A stretch of 64,000 nucleotides of DNA, taken from assembly GCA_900319835.1 (NCBI GenBank), contig ONPY01000001.1, positions 1 to 64,000 on the forward strand, written 5' to 3'. Both the position numbers and the translations under genes were made by a program. Below the pieces are notes generated by a model. The model did no database searches. It worked only from the letters and a program-made list of their open reading frames with translations, and was not told the DNA's origin. Numbering within the stretch: the stretch's first letter is position 1; each line of letters opens with the position of its first letter. This document shows, piece after piece, positions 45,373 to 52,109 of this stretch. This DNA is from an uncultured Eubacteriales bacterium. Lineage in GTDB: Bacteria; Bacillota_A; Clostridia; Oscillospirales; Oscillospiraceae.

Positions 45373-45636
45373 CTACCGGCTCATCTCTTCCGTTTCCCCA
45401 ACAAAGCGCACCGTCAGTGTCCCGCTCTCTCCGCTGCCCTTGTCCCTGCCGCAGATCTCGTGGATCTCCTTGAGCGCCCCGGATACGGTCTTGAAGTCCT
45501 TGACTTCCAGGCCCTCGTCCTCCTGCAGCTTGTCCTCGATGCGCTCCAGCAGCTTCCGGGCCACCCGATCTACATTGGCCCCGCTGTCCGCCTGTCGCTT
45601 TTGCGGGCTTTTCTTTCCTTCGCTGCGCTCGCTCAT
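45373..45636 (-). CDS. Candidate terminase small subunit (87 aa)
   Basis: MSERSEGKKSPQKRQADSGANVDRVARKLLERIEDKLQ is followed by DVKDFKTV-like GLEVKDFKTVSGALKEIHEICG. This is a pattern seen in small proteins directly upstream of large terminases in Clostridial prophages. It is short and highly charged and would need to oligomerise. GGAGGAGAC leads into the ATG. Called mainly from position. Confidence 0.6.
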   Translation of the reverse strand: MSERSEGKKSPQKRQADSGANVDRVARKLLERIEDKLQEDEGLEVKDFKTVSGALKEIHEICGRDKGSGESGTLTVRFVGETEEMSR

Positions 45637-45875
45637 GTCTCCTCCCCGTATCGGTTCTGATATACGCAGCGGTACACCGGGCAGCGCGAGAAGTCCCCCA
45701 CGCAGTAGCAGCCCATGTGTCTCTCCCGCTGAGCCAGGGTACGGAAGCGGCTGACCACGTCGGCTCCCGGGGCATAGCCCTCGCAGCTGATGGACCGTTT
45801 CTTCCTGTCGTCCGCCAGATAGAAGGGGCACTTGACGTCCGCCTCCGTCCAGCAGAGCTTCTTATTGCTTGCCAT
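45633..45875 (-). CDS. Cys-rich phage zinc-finger-like protein (80 aa)
   Basis: MASNKKLCWTEADVKCPFYLADDRKKRSISCEGYAPG has several cysteines continuing with RHMGCYCVGDFSRCPVYRC, for eight in all. The CPFY...ISCEG start and C-terminal CPVYR resemble small proteins before terminases in Clostridial phages. It is probably a zinc-binding DNA-contacting factor. It overlaps the small-terminase start (4 nt). The start chosen has GGAG 9 nt upstream; MSMASNK is an alternative. Confidence 0.68.
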   Translation of the reverse strand: MASNKKLCWTEADVKCPFYLADDRKKRSISCEGYAPGADVVSRFRTLAQRERHMGCYCVGDFSRCPVYRCVYQNRYGEET

Positions 45876-45996
45876 GCTCATCCTCTCCGCGGGCGTCCTC
45901 CGTCCGCTCCTCATATTGCGTCGCCCCGCGCATCCAGGGCGGGTATCCGCTGCGTTCCATGCAGCGGAGGATCGGGTCGTCCTGAATCAGCTCCAA
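45862..45996 (-). CDS. Tiny first gene of the phage structural operon (44 aa)
   Basis: A frame starting TTG (LELIQDDPILRCMERSGYPPW...) has GGTGGGG just upstream and ends within the next gene. DDPILRCMERSGYPPW resembles tiny proteins at the head of packaging operons in related prophages. It begins only about 20 nt after the expected start of transcription. Function is unknown and the call is tentative. Confidence 0.5.
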   Translation of the reverse strand: MELIQDDPILRCMERSGYPPWMRGATQYEERTEDARGEDEHGKQ

Positions 45997-46022
45997 GTCC
46001 CCACCTTCTTCCGCATTTGGTC

Positions 46023-46051
46023 TTATTAAAATAAGATTATTGTCTTGACAA
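46023..46051 (-). promoter_or_regulatory. Leftward promoter of the phage structural operon
   Basis: On the minus strand, TTGTCA and TAATAA are separated by 17 bp. The -35 box uses the same bases as the -35 box of the rightward repressor promoter. Confidence 0.6.
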
Positions 46052-46073
46052 GGCGCCGGAAATACCGTAATAT
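46045..46073 (+). promoter_or_regulatory. Rightward promoter of the repressor-like gene
   Basis: A perfect TTGACA -35 and TAATAT -10 are separated by 17 bp. Further on, ATCTCAAA (46,129-46,136) and TTTGAGAT (46,170-46,177) form an inverted repeat in the leader that could be an operator. Confidence 0.7.
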
Positions 46074-46210
46074 GAGGTCAACCGGGGCCTTCCGCAATCT
46101 TATTTTTGTTGGATTCGCTTCGCAGTATATCTCAAATAAATCTGAATGTCTAGGTTTTGCTCGTCCTTTTTTGAGATTCGTATGTTTTGTACAAAGATGA
46201 GGTGATCGCT

Positions 46211-46567
46211 TTGTTCATTTATGAAAGGTTTGAAGCGCTCCGCGTCTCCAAGGGTGTCACCAAGCGTTTTATCGCCCAGGAGCTGGGCCGCTCTCCCTCC
46301 CTGTGTCAGGACTGGAAGCTGCGCAAATCCCAGCCCAGTGAGGCGCAGCTTGCCGCCGTGGCCCGGATCCTGGGCACGACGCCCGCCTATCTGCGCGGGG
46401 AGACGGAGGACCCCTCCCCCCTGCAGGATGAGGAAATGACCGCGCTTCTCACGTCCCTGCGGGAACGGGAGGACATGCGCATGCTCTTCAAGCTGGCCAG
46501 GGACGCCTCGCCGGAGGACGTGCGCCAGGCGGTGAAGATCATCGAGGCGCTGCGCAGTCATGACTGA
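46211..46567 (+). CDS. Phage repressor-like HTH regulator
   Basis: This 118-residue protein has an N-terminal Xre-type helix-turn-helix (YERFEALRVSKGVTKRFIAQELGRSPSLCQDWKLRKSQPSEAQLAAVARILGTTPAYLRGE). A short C-terminal helical region follows (SPEDVRQAVKIIEALRSHD). The start is TTG with GAGGTG upstream; the family normally begins xFYERFEAL. It should hold the structural operon off. It has no self-cleavage domain, so release may need the next gene. Confidence 0.82.
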   Translation: MFIYERFEALRVSKGVTKRFIAQELGRSPSLCQDWKLRKSQPSEAQLAAVARILGTTPAYLRGETEDPSPLQDEEMTALLTSLREREDMRMLFKLARDASPEDVRQAVKIIEALRSHD

Positions 46568-46898
46568 CACCTATGTGCGTCTGGTCCCCCTGCCGGTGAA
46601 GGTGGAGGGGGTCACCCTGCCAAATGATGACGGGAGCTATGACATCTATATCAACTCCCGGCTCTCCCCGGCCCTGCAGCAGCAGACGCTGGAGCATGAG
46701 CTGCGGCACATCCGCCGCGGCCATTTTGAGACGGATATGCCTCTTGCCCGCATGGAGCGCCAGGCGGACGGGGAGGCTGTCAACGTGGTGCTCCACCCGC
46801 CGGCCGGCATGGTCCCCTGCTTTCGTTCGGAGGACGCCATGGCCCGCTGGCTCGCGGCCCTCTGCTCCCAGCTCCGCCTGGACTTCAACGCCCTCTGA
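46560..46898 (+). CDS. ImmA/IrrE-like metalloprotein
   Basis: This 112-residue protein carries HELRH (in LEHELRHIRRGHF), a zinc metallopeptidase HExxH motif, after a YDIYINSRLSPALQQQT start, as in ImmA/IrrE-type proteins. In ICEBs1 ImmA cuts the repressor ImmR to induce the element. It overlaps the repressor by 8 nt, so it is probably coupled to it. It is shorter than typical ImmA. Confidence 0.72.
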   Translation: MTDTYVRLVPLPVKVEGVTLPNDDGSYDIYINSRLSPALQQQTLEHELRHIRRGHFETDMPLARMERQADGEAVNVVLHPPAGMVPCFRSEDAMARWLAALCSQLRLDFNAL

Positions 46899-47104
46899 TC
46901 CTCCGGCTCCCTATCCCCTCCCGCTTGGCTCCCTTTGGATAAAGGGAGCTGTCGCGCAGCGACTGAGGGATCGAAGCTCATCGCCCGCTGCTCTTCTGCA
47001 CGGCAAGCCCATCTCGTCCGTATTTCAAACACACTTGACTTTTCCACGCGGACGCGTTATGCTGTCCTTACTCTTTTTGAATCTGTTCAACAGGATGTGA
47101 TCGT
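46899..47104. repeat. Right edge of the cassette: family B repeat and thrC promoter
   Basis: No gene is seen. 46,925-46,973 is a family B unit (GGCTCCCTTTGGATAAAGGG then AGCTGTCGCGCAGCGACTGAGGGATCG). 47,035-47,063 is the thrC promoter (TTGACT, 17 bp, TATGCT). I found no direct repeat matching the left edge of the cassette. Confidence 0.6.
47035..47063 (+). promoter_or_regulatory. Sigma-A promoter for thrC-thrH
   Basis: TTGACT and TATGCT are separated by 17 bp, about 40 bp before the thrC start. Confidence 0.6.
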
Positions 47105-48556
47105 ATGCTCTATTTCAGCACCCGCGGCAGCTCGCCCGCGGTCTCTTCCGCACAGGCTGTGGTGGATGGTCTCGCCCCTGACGGCGGCCTGTACATCATG
47201 GCCCCCTCCGAGATTCCGCGGCTGGATCTGACCGCCCTGCGTGATCTGGACTATCCCGCCCTCTCCGCGGCCGTTCTCTCTGCCCTCATGCCGGACTTTT
47301 CCGGGGACGAGGCCCTCACGCTGACGCGCCGCGCTTATCTCGAGAAATTCTCCACGCCGCTCGTGGCCCCGCTGCGTGACGCCGGGGGCGAGCTGTTTCT
47401 GGAGCTCTTCCACGGCCCGACGGCCGCCTTCAAGGATGTGGCGCTCTGCCTGCTGCCGCATTTGATGACCTCCGCGTCCCGCAAATGCGGCCACGCGGGG
47501 GACATCCTCATCCTCACCGCCACCAGCGGCGACACCGGCAAGGCCGCGCTGGAGGGCTTCCGCGATGTGGACGGCATCCGCATCCTCGTCTTCTATCCCC
47601 GTGACGGCGTCAGCCCCGTTCAGAAGGCCCAGATGGTCACCCAGGCCGGCTCCAACGTGAAGGTCTGCGCGGTGGAGGGCAACTTTGACGACGCCCAGTC
47701 CGGCGTCAAGCGGATCTTTGAGGCGACGCCGGACGGGCTCTCCTCCGCAAACTCCATCAACATCGGCCGTCTCGTGCCGCAGGTGGCTTACTACTTCTCG
47801 GCCTACTTCGCGGCGGTCCGCCTGGGCCGCATCGCTTTTGGGGAAAAGCTGAACTTCTCCGTGCCCACCGGCAACTTTGGGGACATTCTGGCGGGTTATC
47901 TCGCCATGTGCATGGGTCTTCCCGTGGGCAAGCTGATCTGCGCCTCAAACGCCAACAACGTCCTCACGGACTTTCTGCGTACCGGCGTCTATGACCGCCG
48001 CCGCCCCTTCCACAAGACCTTCTCCCCCTCCATGGACATCCTGATCTCCAGCAATCTGGAGCGCCTGCTGTATCTGGAGAGCGGCGATTCCGCCCTGGTC
48101 TCCTCGCTGATGGCGCAGCTCAAGGCCGAGGGGCACTATGAGATCCCGGCCCCCCTGCTGGAAAAGCTGCAGGCGCGCTTTGTCCCCTTCTATTGTGACG
48201 ACGACGCGACCCTCGCCGGCATTGCCGAGGTCTGGTCCAAGTCCGGTTACCTCATCGACACCCACACCGCCGTGGCCCGCCAGGCGGCCAAAGCCTGCGA
48301 TCTCGGGCCCACCGTCATTCTCTCCACCGCCTCTCCCTACAAGTTCCCGGCCGCGGTCTGCTCCGCGATCGGCGTCGATGCCGCGGGGGATGAGTTTGAA
48401 CAGATGGACGCGCTGGAGAAAGCCAGCGGCTTTGCCATGCCGGAGAATCTGCGCGGCCTGCGCGGCCGCCCGGTCCGCCATACCGATTGCGTCGCCCCGG
48501 CCGACATGCCCGCGTATGCAAGCGCCAAGAGGGCCGAGCCCTCCTGGGCGGAATAA
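47105..48556 (+). CDS. thrC: Threonine synthase
   Basis: This 483-residue PLP enzyme turns O-phosphohomoserine into threonine. It is the long (E. coli/yeast-like) type: MLYFSTRG at the start, AVVDGLAPDGGLYIM, the PLP lysine in FHGPTAAFKDVAL, TATSGDTGKAALEGF and PTGNFGDILAGY. Length is normal. It is followed 19 nt later by thrH, which can supply phosphohomoserine. Confidence 0.94.
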   Translation: MLYFSTRGSSPAVSSAQAVVDGLAPDGGLYIMAPSEIPRLDLTALRDLDYPALSAAVLSALMPDFSGDEALTLTRRAYLEKFSTPLVAPLRDAGGELFLELFHGPTAAFKDVALCLLPHLMTSASRKCGHAGDILILTATSGDTGKAALEGFRDVDGIRILVFYPRDGVSPVQKAQMVTQAGSNVKVCAVEGNFDDAQSGVKRIFEATPDGLSSANSINIGRLVPQVAYYFSAYFAAVRLGRIAFGEKLNFSVPTGNFGDILAGYLAMCMGLPVGKLICASNANNVLTDFLRTGVYDRRRPFHKTFSPSMDILISSNLERLLYLESGDSALVSSLMAQLKAEGHYEIPAPLLEKLQARFVPFYCDDDATLAGIAEVWSKSGYLIDTHTAVARQAAKACDLGPTVILSTASPYKFPAAVCSAIGVDAAGDEFEQMDALEKASGFAMPENLRGLRGRPVRHTDCVAPADMPAYASAKRAEPSWAE

Positions 48557-48575
48557 AACGGAAAGGAAGAAAGCC

Positions 48576-49178
48576 ATGTATATCACCTGTTTGGATATGG
48601 AGGGTGTTCTGACCCCCGAGATCTGGATCGCCTTTTCCGAGGCCAGCGGCATCCCGGAGCTGCGCCGCACCACCCGGGACGAACCGGACTACGACAAGCT
48701 CATGCGCTGGCGCATCGGCATTCTGAAGGAGCACGGCCTGGGACTGAAGGAGATCCAGGACGTCATCGCCACCGTCGACCCTCTGCCCGGCGCCAAGGAG
48801 TTTCTGGATGAGCTGCGCTCAATCACCCAGGCGGTCATCCTCAGCGACACCTTCACCCAGTTCGCCCAGCCTCTCATGCGCAAGCTCGGCTGGCCCGCCC
48901 TGTTCTGTAACGAGCTGGTCGTCGCCCCCAGCGGCGAGGTGACGGATTTCCGTCTGCGCTGCAAGGAGACAAAGCTCTCCACCGTCCGCGCCTTCCAGTC
49001 CGTCGGCTATGACACCATCGCCGCCGGCGACAGCTTCAACGACCTCAAGATGATCCAGGCCAGCAAGGCCGGCTTCCTCTTCCGCGCACCCGAGAGCATC
49101 AAGGCCCAGTTCCCGGAAATCCCCGCCTGCGAGGATTTCGACGATCTCCTGCGCCTGATCAAGGACGCCATGGTCTGA
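48576..49178 (+). CDS. thrH: Phosphoserine phosphatase / homoserine phosphotransferase ThrH
   Basis: This 200-residue HAD enzyme has motif I CLDMEGVLTPE (D7, E9; ThrH uses DxE rather than DxD), ILSDTF for motif II and AAGDSFNDLKMI for motif IV. ThrH can move phosphate from phosphoserine to homoserine, giving serine and phosphohomoserine. Placement right after thrC supports this role and suggests a threonine route not needing homoserine kinase. GGAAGA lies before the ATG. Confidence 0.9.
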   Translation: MYITCLDMEGVLTPEIWIAFSEASGIPELRRTTRDEPDYDKLMRWRIGILKEHGLGLKEIQDVIATVDPLPGAKEFLDELRSITQAVILSDTFTQFAQPLMRKLGWPALFCNELVVAPSGEVTDFRLRCKETKLSTVRAFQSVGYDTIAAGDSFNDLKMIQASKAGFLFRAPESIKAQFPEIPACEDFDDLLRLIKDAMV

Positions 49179-49191
49179 TTGACAGCTTTAA

Positions 49192-49415
49192 ACAGCAAGA
49201 GCCCCGGGCTTTCGCCCGGGGCTCTCGAACTGCAGGCCCCCTTATCCCGACTCGGACCTGTAAGGTGGATTGTGAAGGGGACGGGGAGTCCCCCTTCACG
49301 TTCAATCCATGCAAAACAGGAAACTTTTTCGGAAGTTCCCTGTTTTGCCTTTCCAGCTGCCGGCGCTTGGCCGCCAGCTGGAAAGCCCCGGGCTTTCGCC
49401 CGGGGCTCTTGCTGT
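49192..49415. repeat. 224-bp element with 18-bp terminal inverted repeats and internal hairpins
   Basis: The ends are a perfect inverted repeat, ACAGCAAGAGCCCCGGGC at 49,192-49,209 and its complement at 49,398-49,415. Each end is itself part of a CCCCGGGC TTTC GCCCGGGG hairpin. Inside are three more stem-loops: GTGAAGGGG/CCCCTTCAC, AAAACAGG...CCTGTTTT and CCAGCTG...CAGCTGG. No coding frame is evident. 49,437-49,480 just beyond it is a family A copy. Confidence 0.65.
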
Positions 49416-49436
49416 ATAGTCAAATCTGAAAGAACA

Positions 49437-49480
49437 CGTCATTGCGAGCCAGTGACCGACGTCACTGGCTCGCAATCCGT
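49437..49480. repeat. Family A dispersed repeat (short form)
   Basis: CGTCATTGCGAGCCAGTGAC and GTCACTGGCTCGCAATCC form an almost perfect inverted repeat centred on CGACG. Confidence 0.75.
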
Positions 49481-49496
49481 TTTTTCTTCCTTTGGT

Positions 49497-49865
49497 TTAC
49501 ATCCCCTTGGGGTTGGGACCGAACTGGTTGTCTCCCGGCTGGCTGTCCCGGCAGGACCAGACCAGCATCAGGATCGCCCCCACAAGGGGGATCAGAATGA
49601 TAAAGTACCAGCTGCCCGATTTGCCGATGTCGTGCAGCCGTCTCCAGGCCAGGCCCAGACCCGGCACCAGCAGCGCCAGGCTGACCAGTCCGCTCAGTAC
49701 GCTAAACAGGTTCCACCCGGTGATGTTCTGCAGCAGGCTCAGTACCAGGGAGATGCACATCACCACCAGCGTGTAATACCAGTACTCGCTACGTCTGGCG
49801 CGGCCGTTGAAATCCGCGTAGTGATTGAGCACCACGTTCAGGGAAATTGTCCTTGATCTGTTCAA
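49497..49865 (-). CDS. DUF805 membrane protein, probable frameshift near its start
   Basis: The main frame encodes a DUF805 protein: HYADFNGRARRSEYWYY, then four hydrophobic segments and WRRLHDIGKSGSWYFIILIPLVG. It opens with a weak TTG. In another frame, ATG at 49,872 with GAGAGG upstream starts MSFEQIKDNF, the usual DUF805 N-terminus. Removing one C from the CCC near 49,843 would join them as MSFEQIKDNFLNVVLNHY. So one base is probably inserted, by mutation or error. Function of DUF805 is not known. Confidence 0.75.
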   Translation of the reverse strand: MNRSRTISLNVVLNHYADFNGRARRSEYWYYTLVVMCISLVLSLLQNITGWNLFSVLSGLVSLALLVPGLGLAWRRLHDIGKSGSWYFIILIPLVGAILMLVWSCRDSQPGDNQFGPNPKGM

Positions 49866-49898
49866 AACTCATTGTTTTCCCTCTCTTTCTCTGTGTGC

Positions 49899-49926
49899 AA
49901 AAAGGAGCCCAAACGGGCTCCTTTTT
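49899..49926 (-). terminator. Terminator after the rubredoxin gene
   Basis: AAAAAGGAGCCC pairs perfectly with GGGCTCCTTTTT around an AAAC loop, with T runs on both strands. Confidence 0.8.
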
Positions 49927-49934
49927 GAAAAATC

Positions 49935-50069
49935 TTACTCTTCGGGGCTGAACTCGTCCTTGCCGACGCCGCAGAGCTCGCAGGTGAAATCGTCGGGCAG
50001 ATCTTCCCACTTCACGCCGGCCTCGTCCTCATCATAGACCCAGCCGCACACATTGCAGACATACTTCAT
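49935..50069 (-). CDS. Rubredoxin, short-loop type
   Basis: This 44-residue iron protein has the two knuckles CNVCGWVY (C5, C8) and CELCGVGKDEF (C30, C33). It carries one electron in anaerobic oxidative-stress reactions. It is about eight residues shorter than standard rubredoxins because the loop after VYDEDEAG is trimmed, as in a few known short rubredoxins. AAAGGAG precedes the ATG. Its neighbour rubrerythrin is a likely redox partner. Confidence 0.92.
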   Translation of the reverse strand: MKYVCNVCGWVYDEDEAGVKWEDLPDDFTCELCGVGKDEFSPEE

Positions 50070-50112
50070 GTTCGTTTCTCCTTTCGTAAAGGCATTTGCA
50101 TCATATAAAAGT

Positions 50113-50157
50113 CTGTCATTCCGAGCCAGTGACATCGGTCACTGGCTCGCAATGACG
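50113..50157. repeat. Family A dispersed repeat (short form)
   Basis: TGTCATTCCGAGCCAGTGAC, TCG and GTCACTGGCTCGCAATGACG form an inverted repeat between rubredoxin and rubrerythrin. Confidence 0.75.
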
Positions 50158-50164
50158 CGGGGGA

Positions 50165-50731
50165 TTACTTGAAGTACCGATCCAGCAGGCCCTTGAGGGC
50201 TTTGCCGTGGCGGGCCTCGTCGCGGGCCATCTCATGGATGGTGTCGTGCAGGGCGTCCAGGTTGTACTTCTTGCAGAGCTTGGCCAGATCGGTCTTGCCG
50301 GCGGTGGCGCCGTTCTCGGCGTCGACGCGCATCTGCAGGTTCTTCTTGGTGCTGTCGGTGACGACCTCGCCCAGCAGCTCGGCAAACTTGGCAGCGTGCT
50401 CCGCCTCCTCCAGGCCGGCCTTCTCCCAGTACAGGCCGACTTCGGGGTAACCCTCGCGGTAGGCGACTCTGGCCATGGCCAGGTACATGCCGACCTCGGA
50501 GCACTCGCCCTCGAAGTTGGAGCGCAGTCCGGCAATGATCTGCTCCTGAACGTCCGCGGGGACGTCAGCGCCAAACTGCTTGCCGACGCCGACCACGTGC
50601 TCGGCAGCCCAGGTCAGCTCACCGGCCTGCTCGGTGAACTTGGAACCGGGGACCTTGCAAACGGGGCAGAACTCAGGAGGATTCTCGCCCTCATGGACGT
50701 AACCGCATACGGGACATACCCATTTTTTCAT
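50165..50731 (-). CDS. Rubrerythrin with N-terminal rubredoxin domain (reverse rubrerythrin type)
   Basis: This 188-residue peroxide-scavenging protein has a rubredoxin-like domain at the N-terminus (C6, C9, C22, C25 in [22 protein letters not shown]). The ferritin-like diiron domain follows ([53 protein letters not shown]). This order is reversed from classical rubrerythrin and is common in Clostridia, where it works as NADH peroxidase terminal component. Three ATGs follow AGGAGG; the third gives proper spacing. Confidence 0.92.
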   Translation of the reverse strand: MKKWVCPVCGYVHEGENPPEFCPVCKVPGSKFTEQAGELTWAAEHVVGVGKQFGADVPADVQEQIIAGLRSNFEGECSEVGMYLAMARVAYREGYPEVGLYWEKAGLEEAEHAAKFAELLGEVVTDSTKKNLQMRVDAENGATAGKTDLAKLCKKYNLDALHDTIHEMARDEARHGKALKGLLDRYFK

Positions 50732-50815
50732 CATCATGACCTCCTTCCCCAAAGGGGGATTCTTTAGAATTTGGATGGAAGAAGTGCCTTTTTCGGCGCT
50801 CTTCTTATCATTTGT

Positions 50816-50844
50816 ATCGTATCATGTCGGCGGTTTTTTGTAAA
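50816..50844 (-). promoter_or_regulatory. Sigma-A-like promoter for rubrerythrin
   Basis: On the minus strand TTTACA and TACGAT are 17 bp apart, about 80 bp before the start. No clear PerR box was seen. Confidence 0.5.
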
Positions 50845-50858
50845 GGGACTTTTTGTGT

Positions 50859-51926
50859 CTACCCTTCGCCTTCCTCTGTTTCCGGCTCGATCAGCGCCGC
50901 CAGTGCCGGCCCCGCGGCGTTTCCGAAAAGGCGGATCGCGGCCAGCGCCTCCCGCAGGGTGTTGCCGCTGCTGCCCACCTCAAGGATCAGCGATCCCGGC
51001 GCCAGCTGCTGGTTGTAGCGCTGCGGCACCAGGGCAATGGGCCGCATCAGCGTGGGGCAGGCGGTGTTGACGGCGTTTTGCAGATACAGGGCCAGGGCGA
51101 GATTCCCCCGCCAGTTCGGGTGCTCCAGCCCGCTCTCGTCGGTCCCCACCAGCAGCATGATCTGGCTTGCCACCGTGCCCTCCTCCTCGGCCATGGTCTT
51201 GTAGACCACGCCGTCGCTGCCCAGCGCATCCCGGTGGATATCGAGCACGATGCGGATGCCGGGGCAGCTCTCCAGATACTGTTCGATTGCCTGCCCCGCC
51301 CGGGTGTAGGAGCCGGTGTAGCTGGGATAGTCGTAGATCCCCCGGTCGTGGATGACCCCCAGCCCCGCCTGGGTCAGCAGCGCCGTCAGCTCGTCCCCGA
51401 CGCGCACGATGTTAAACTGCGTGTCCTCGGTTCGGTTGGCGTCGCTCGGCGTATAGCGGTCCAGCCCGGCCTGGGTGTAGGCCTCGCTCGCGTGGGTGTG
51501 GATGATGAGGATCTGCGCCTCGTCCCTGGGCAGTGTGAGGGCCGGCCCCTCCGCCAGCAGGGAGCCAGCGTCCACAAAATACCCGGTCTCGTTCTTGATG
51601 CGCATCCCGCCCTGGATGGTGGTCTCCAACACCTGCTCCGCGGGTTCTCCGCGCTCTGCCCCCACCTCCTCGGCTGCGCTCTCCATGGGCGGCAGCACCG
51701 CGTGGGACAGGGTCTGGGCCGCCGCTTCGCGCCGCGGTGCCCGGACCTGTGCCGTCTCCGCGGGCTCCTCCCGGGCCATCAGCACCACGTTTTTCATCCG
51801 TCCCTCCTCGCTGCTCGCCCGCCAGAGGCGCGTGAGCTCTTCCATTCCGCCCCCCGCAGCCAGCAGGAGCAGCCCCGCCGCCGTCAGGAGGCTGACGGCA
51901 GCTCTGCCGAAGCCTGTCATGCGCAT
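50859..51926 (-). CDS. spoIIP: Stage II sporulation protein P
   Basis: This 355-residue protein is the amidase/endopeptidase of the engulfment machine that degrades septal peptidoglycan. One N-terminal transmembrane helix (AAVSLLTAAGLLLLAAGGG) is followed by a linker. The SpoIIP catalytic domain has ILIIHTHASEAYT, VVLDIHRDALG and the metal/catalytic Glu in LILEVGSSGNT. The start MRMTGF has GGAGAGG before it. It supports a spore-forming host and works with SpoIID and SpoIIM. Confidence 0.93.
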   Translation of the reverse strand: MRMTGFGRAAVSLLTAAGLLLLAAGGGMEELTRLWRASSEEGRMKNVVLMAREEPAETAQVRAPRREAAAQTLSHAVLPPMESAAEEVGAERGEPAEQVLETTIQGGMRIKNETGYFVDAGSLLAEGPALTLPRDEAQILIIHTHASEAYTQAGLDRYTPSDANRTEDTQFNIVRVGDELTALLTQAGLGVIHDRGIYDYPSYTGSYTRAGQAIEQYLESCPGIRIVLDIHRDALGSDGVVYKTMAEEEGTVASQIMLLVGTDESGLEHPNWRGNLALALYLQNAVNTACPTLMRPIALVPQRYNQQLAPGSLILEVGSSGNTLREALAAIRLFGNAAGPALAALIEPETEEGEG

Positions 51927-52039
51927 TCCTTCCTCTCCTTGGTGTGTTCCTCTCATGTCTATGCGCTCTCCGCGGTAAAGATGTCTCCCCTTTTTCGCCC
52001 TCGAAATTGAAAAATCGTCCCTCTGGAAGAAAAAGCGTA

Positions 52040-52068
52040 TTGAAAAGCGAAAGCCGGGATGCTATACT
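52040..52068 (+). promoter_or_regulatory. Sigma-A promoter for the zinc-ribbon/TPR gene
   Basis: TTGAAA and TATACT are 17 bp apart, 41 bp before the start codon. Confidence 0.6.
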
Positions 52069-52109
52069 GGGATGTGTTATGTAACCTTGTTTGAGTGAGG
52101 TGACAACAA

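Noticed and set aside
46899..47104. attR site at the right edge of the phage cassette
   Set aside because: I compared it by eye with 31,196-31,242 and saw no shared direct repeat; no tRNA gene is at either edge.
49192..49480. CRISPR-like array near thrH
   Set aside because: The repeated hairpins are few, unequally spaced and palindromic throughout, with no spacer pattern and no cas genes.
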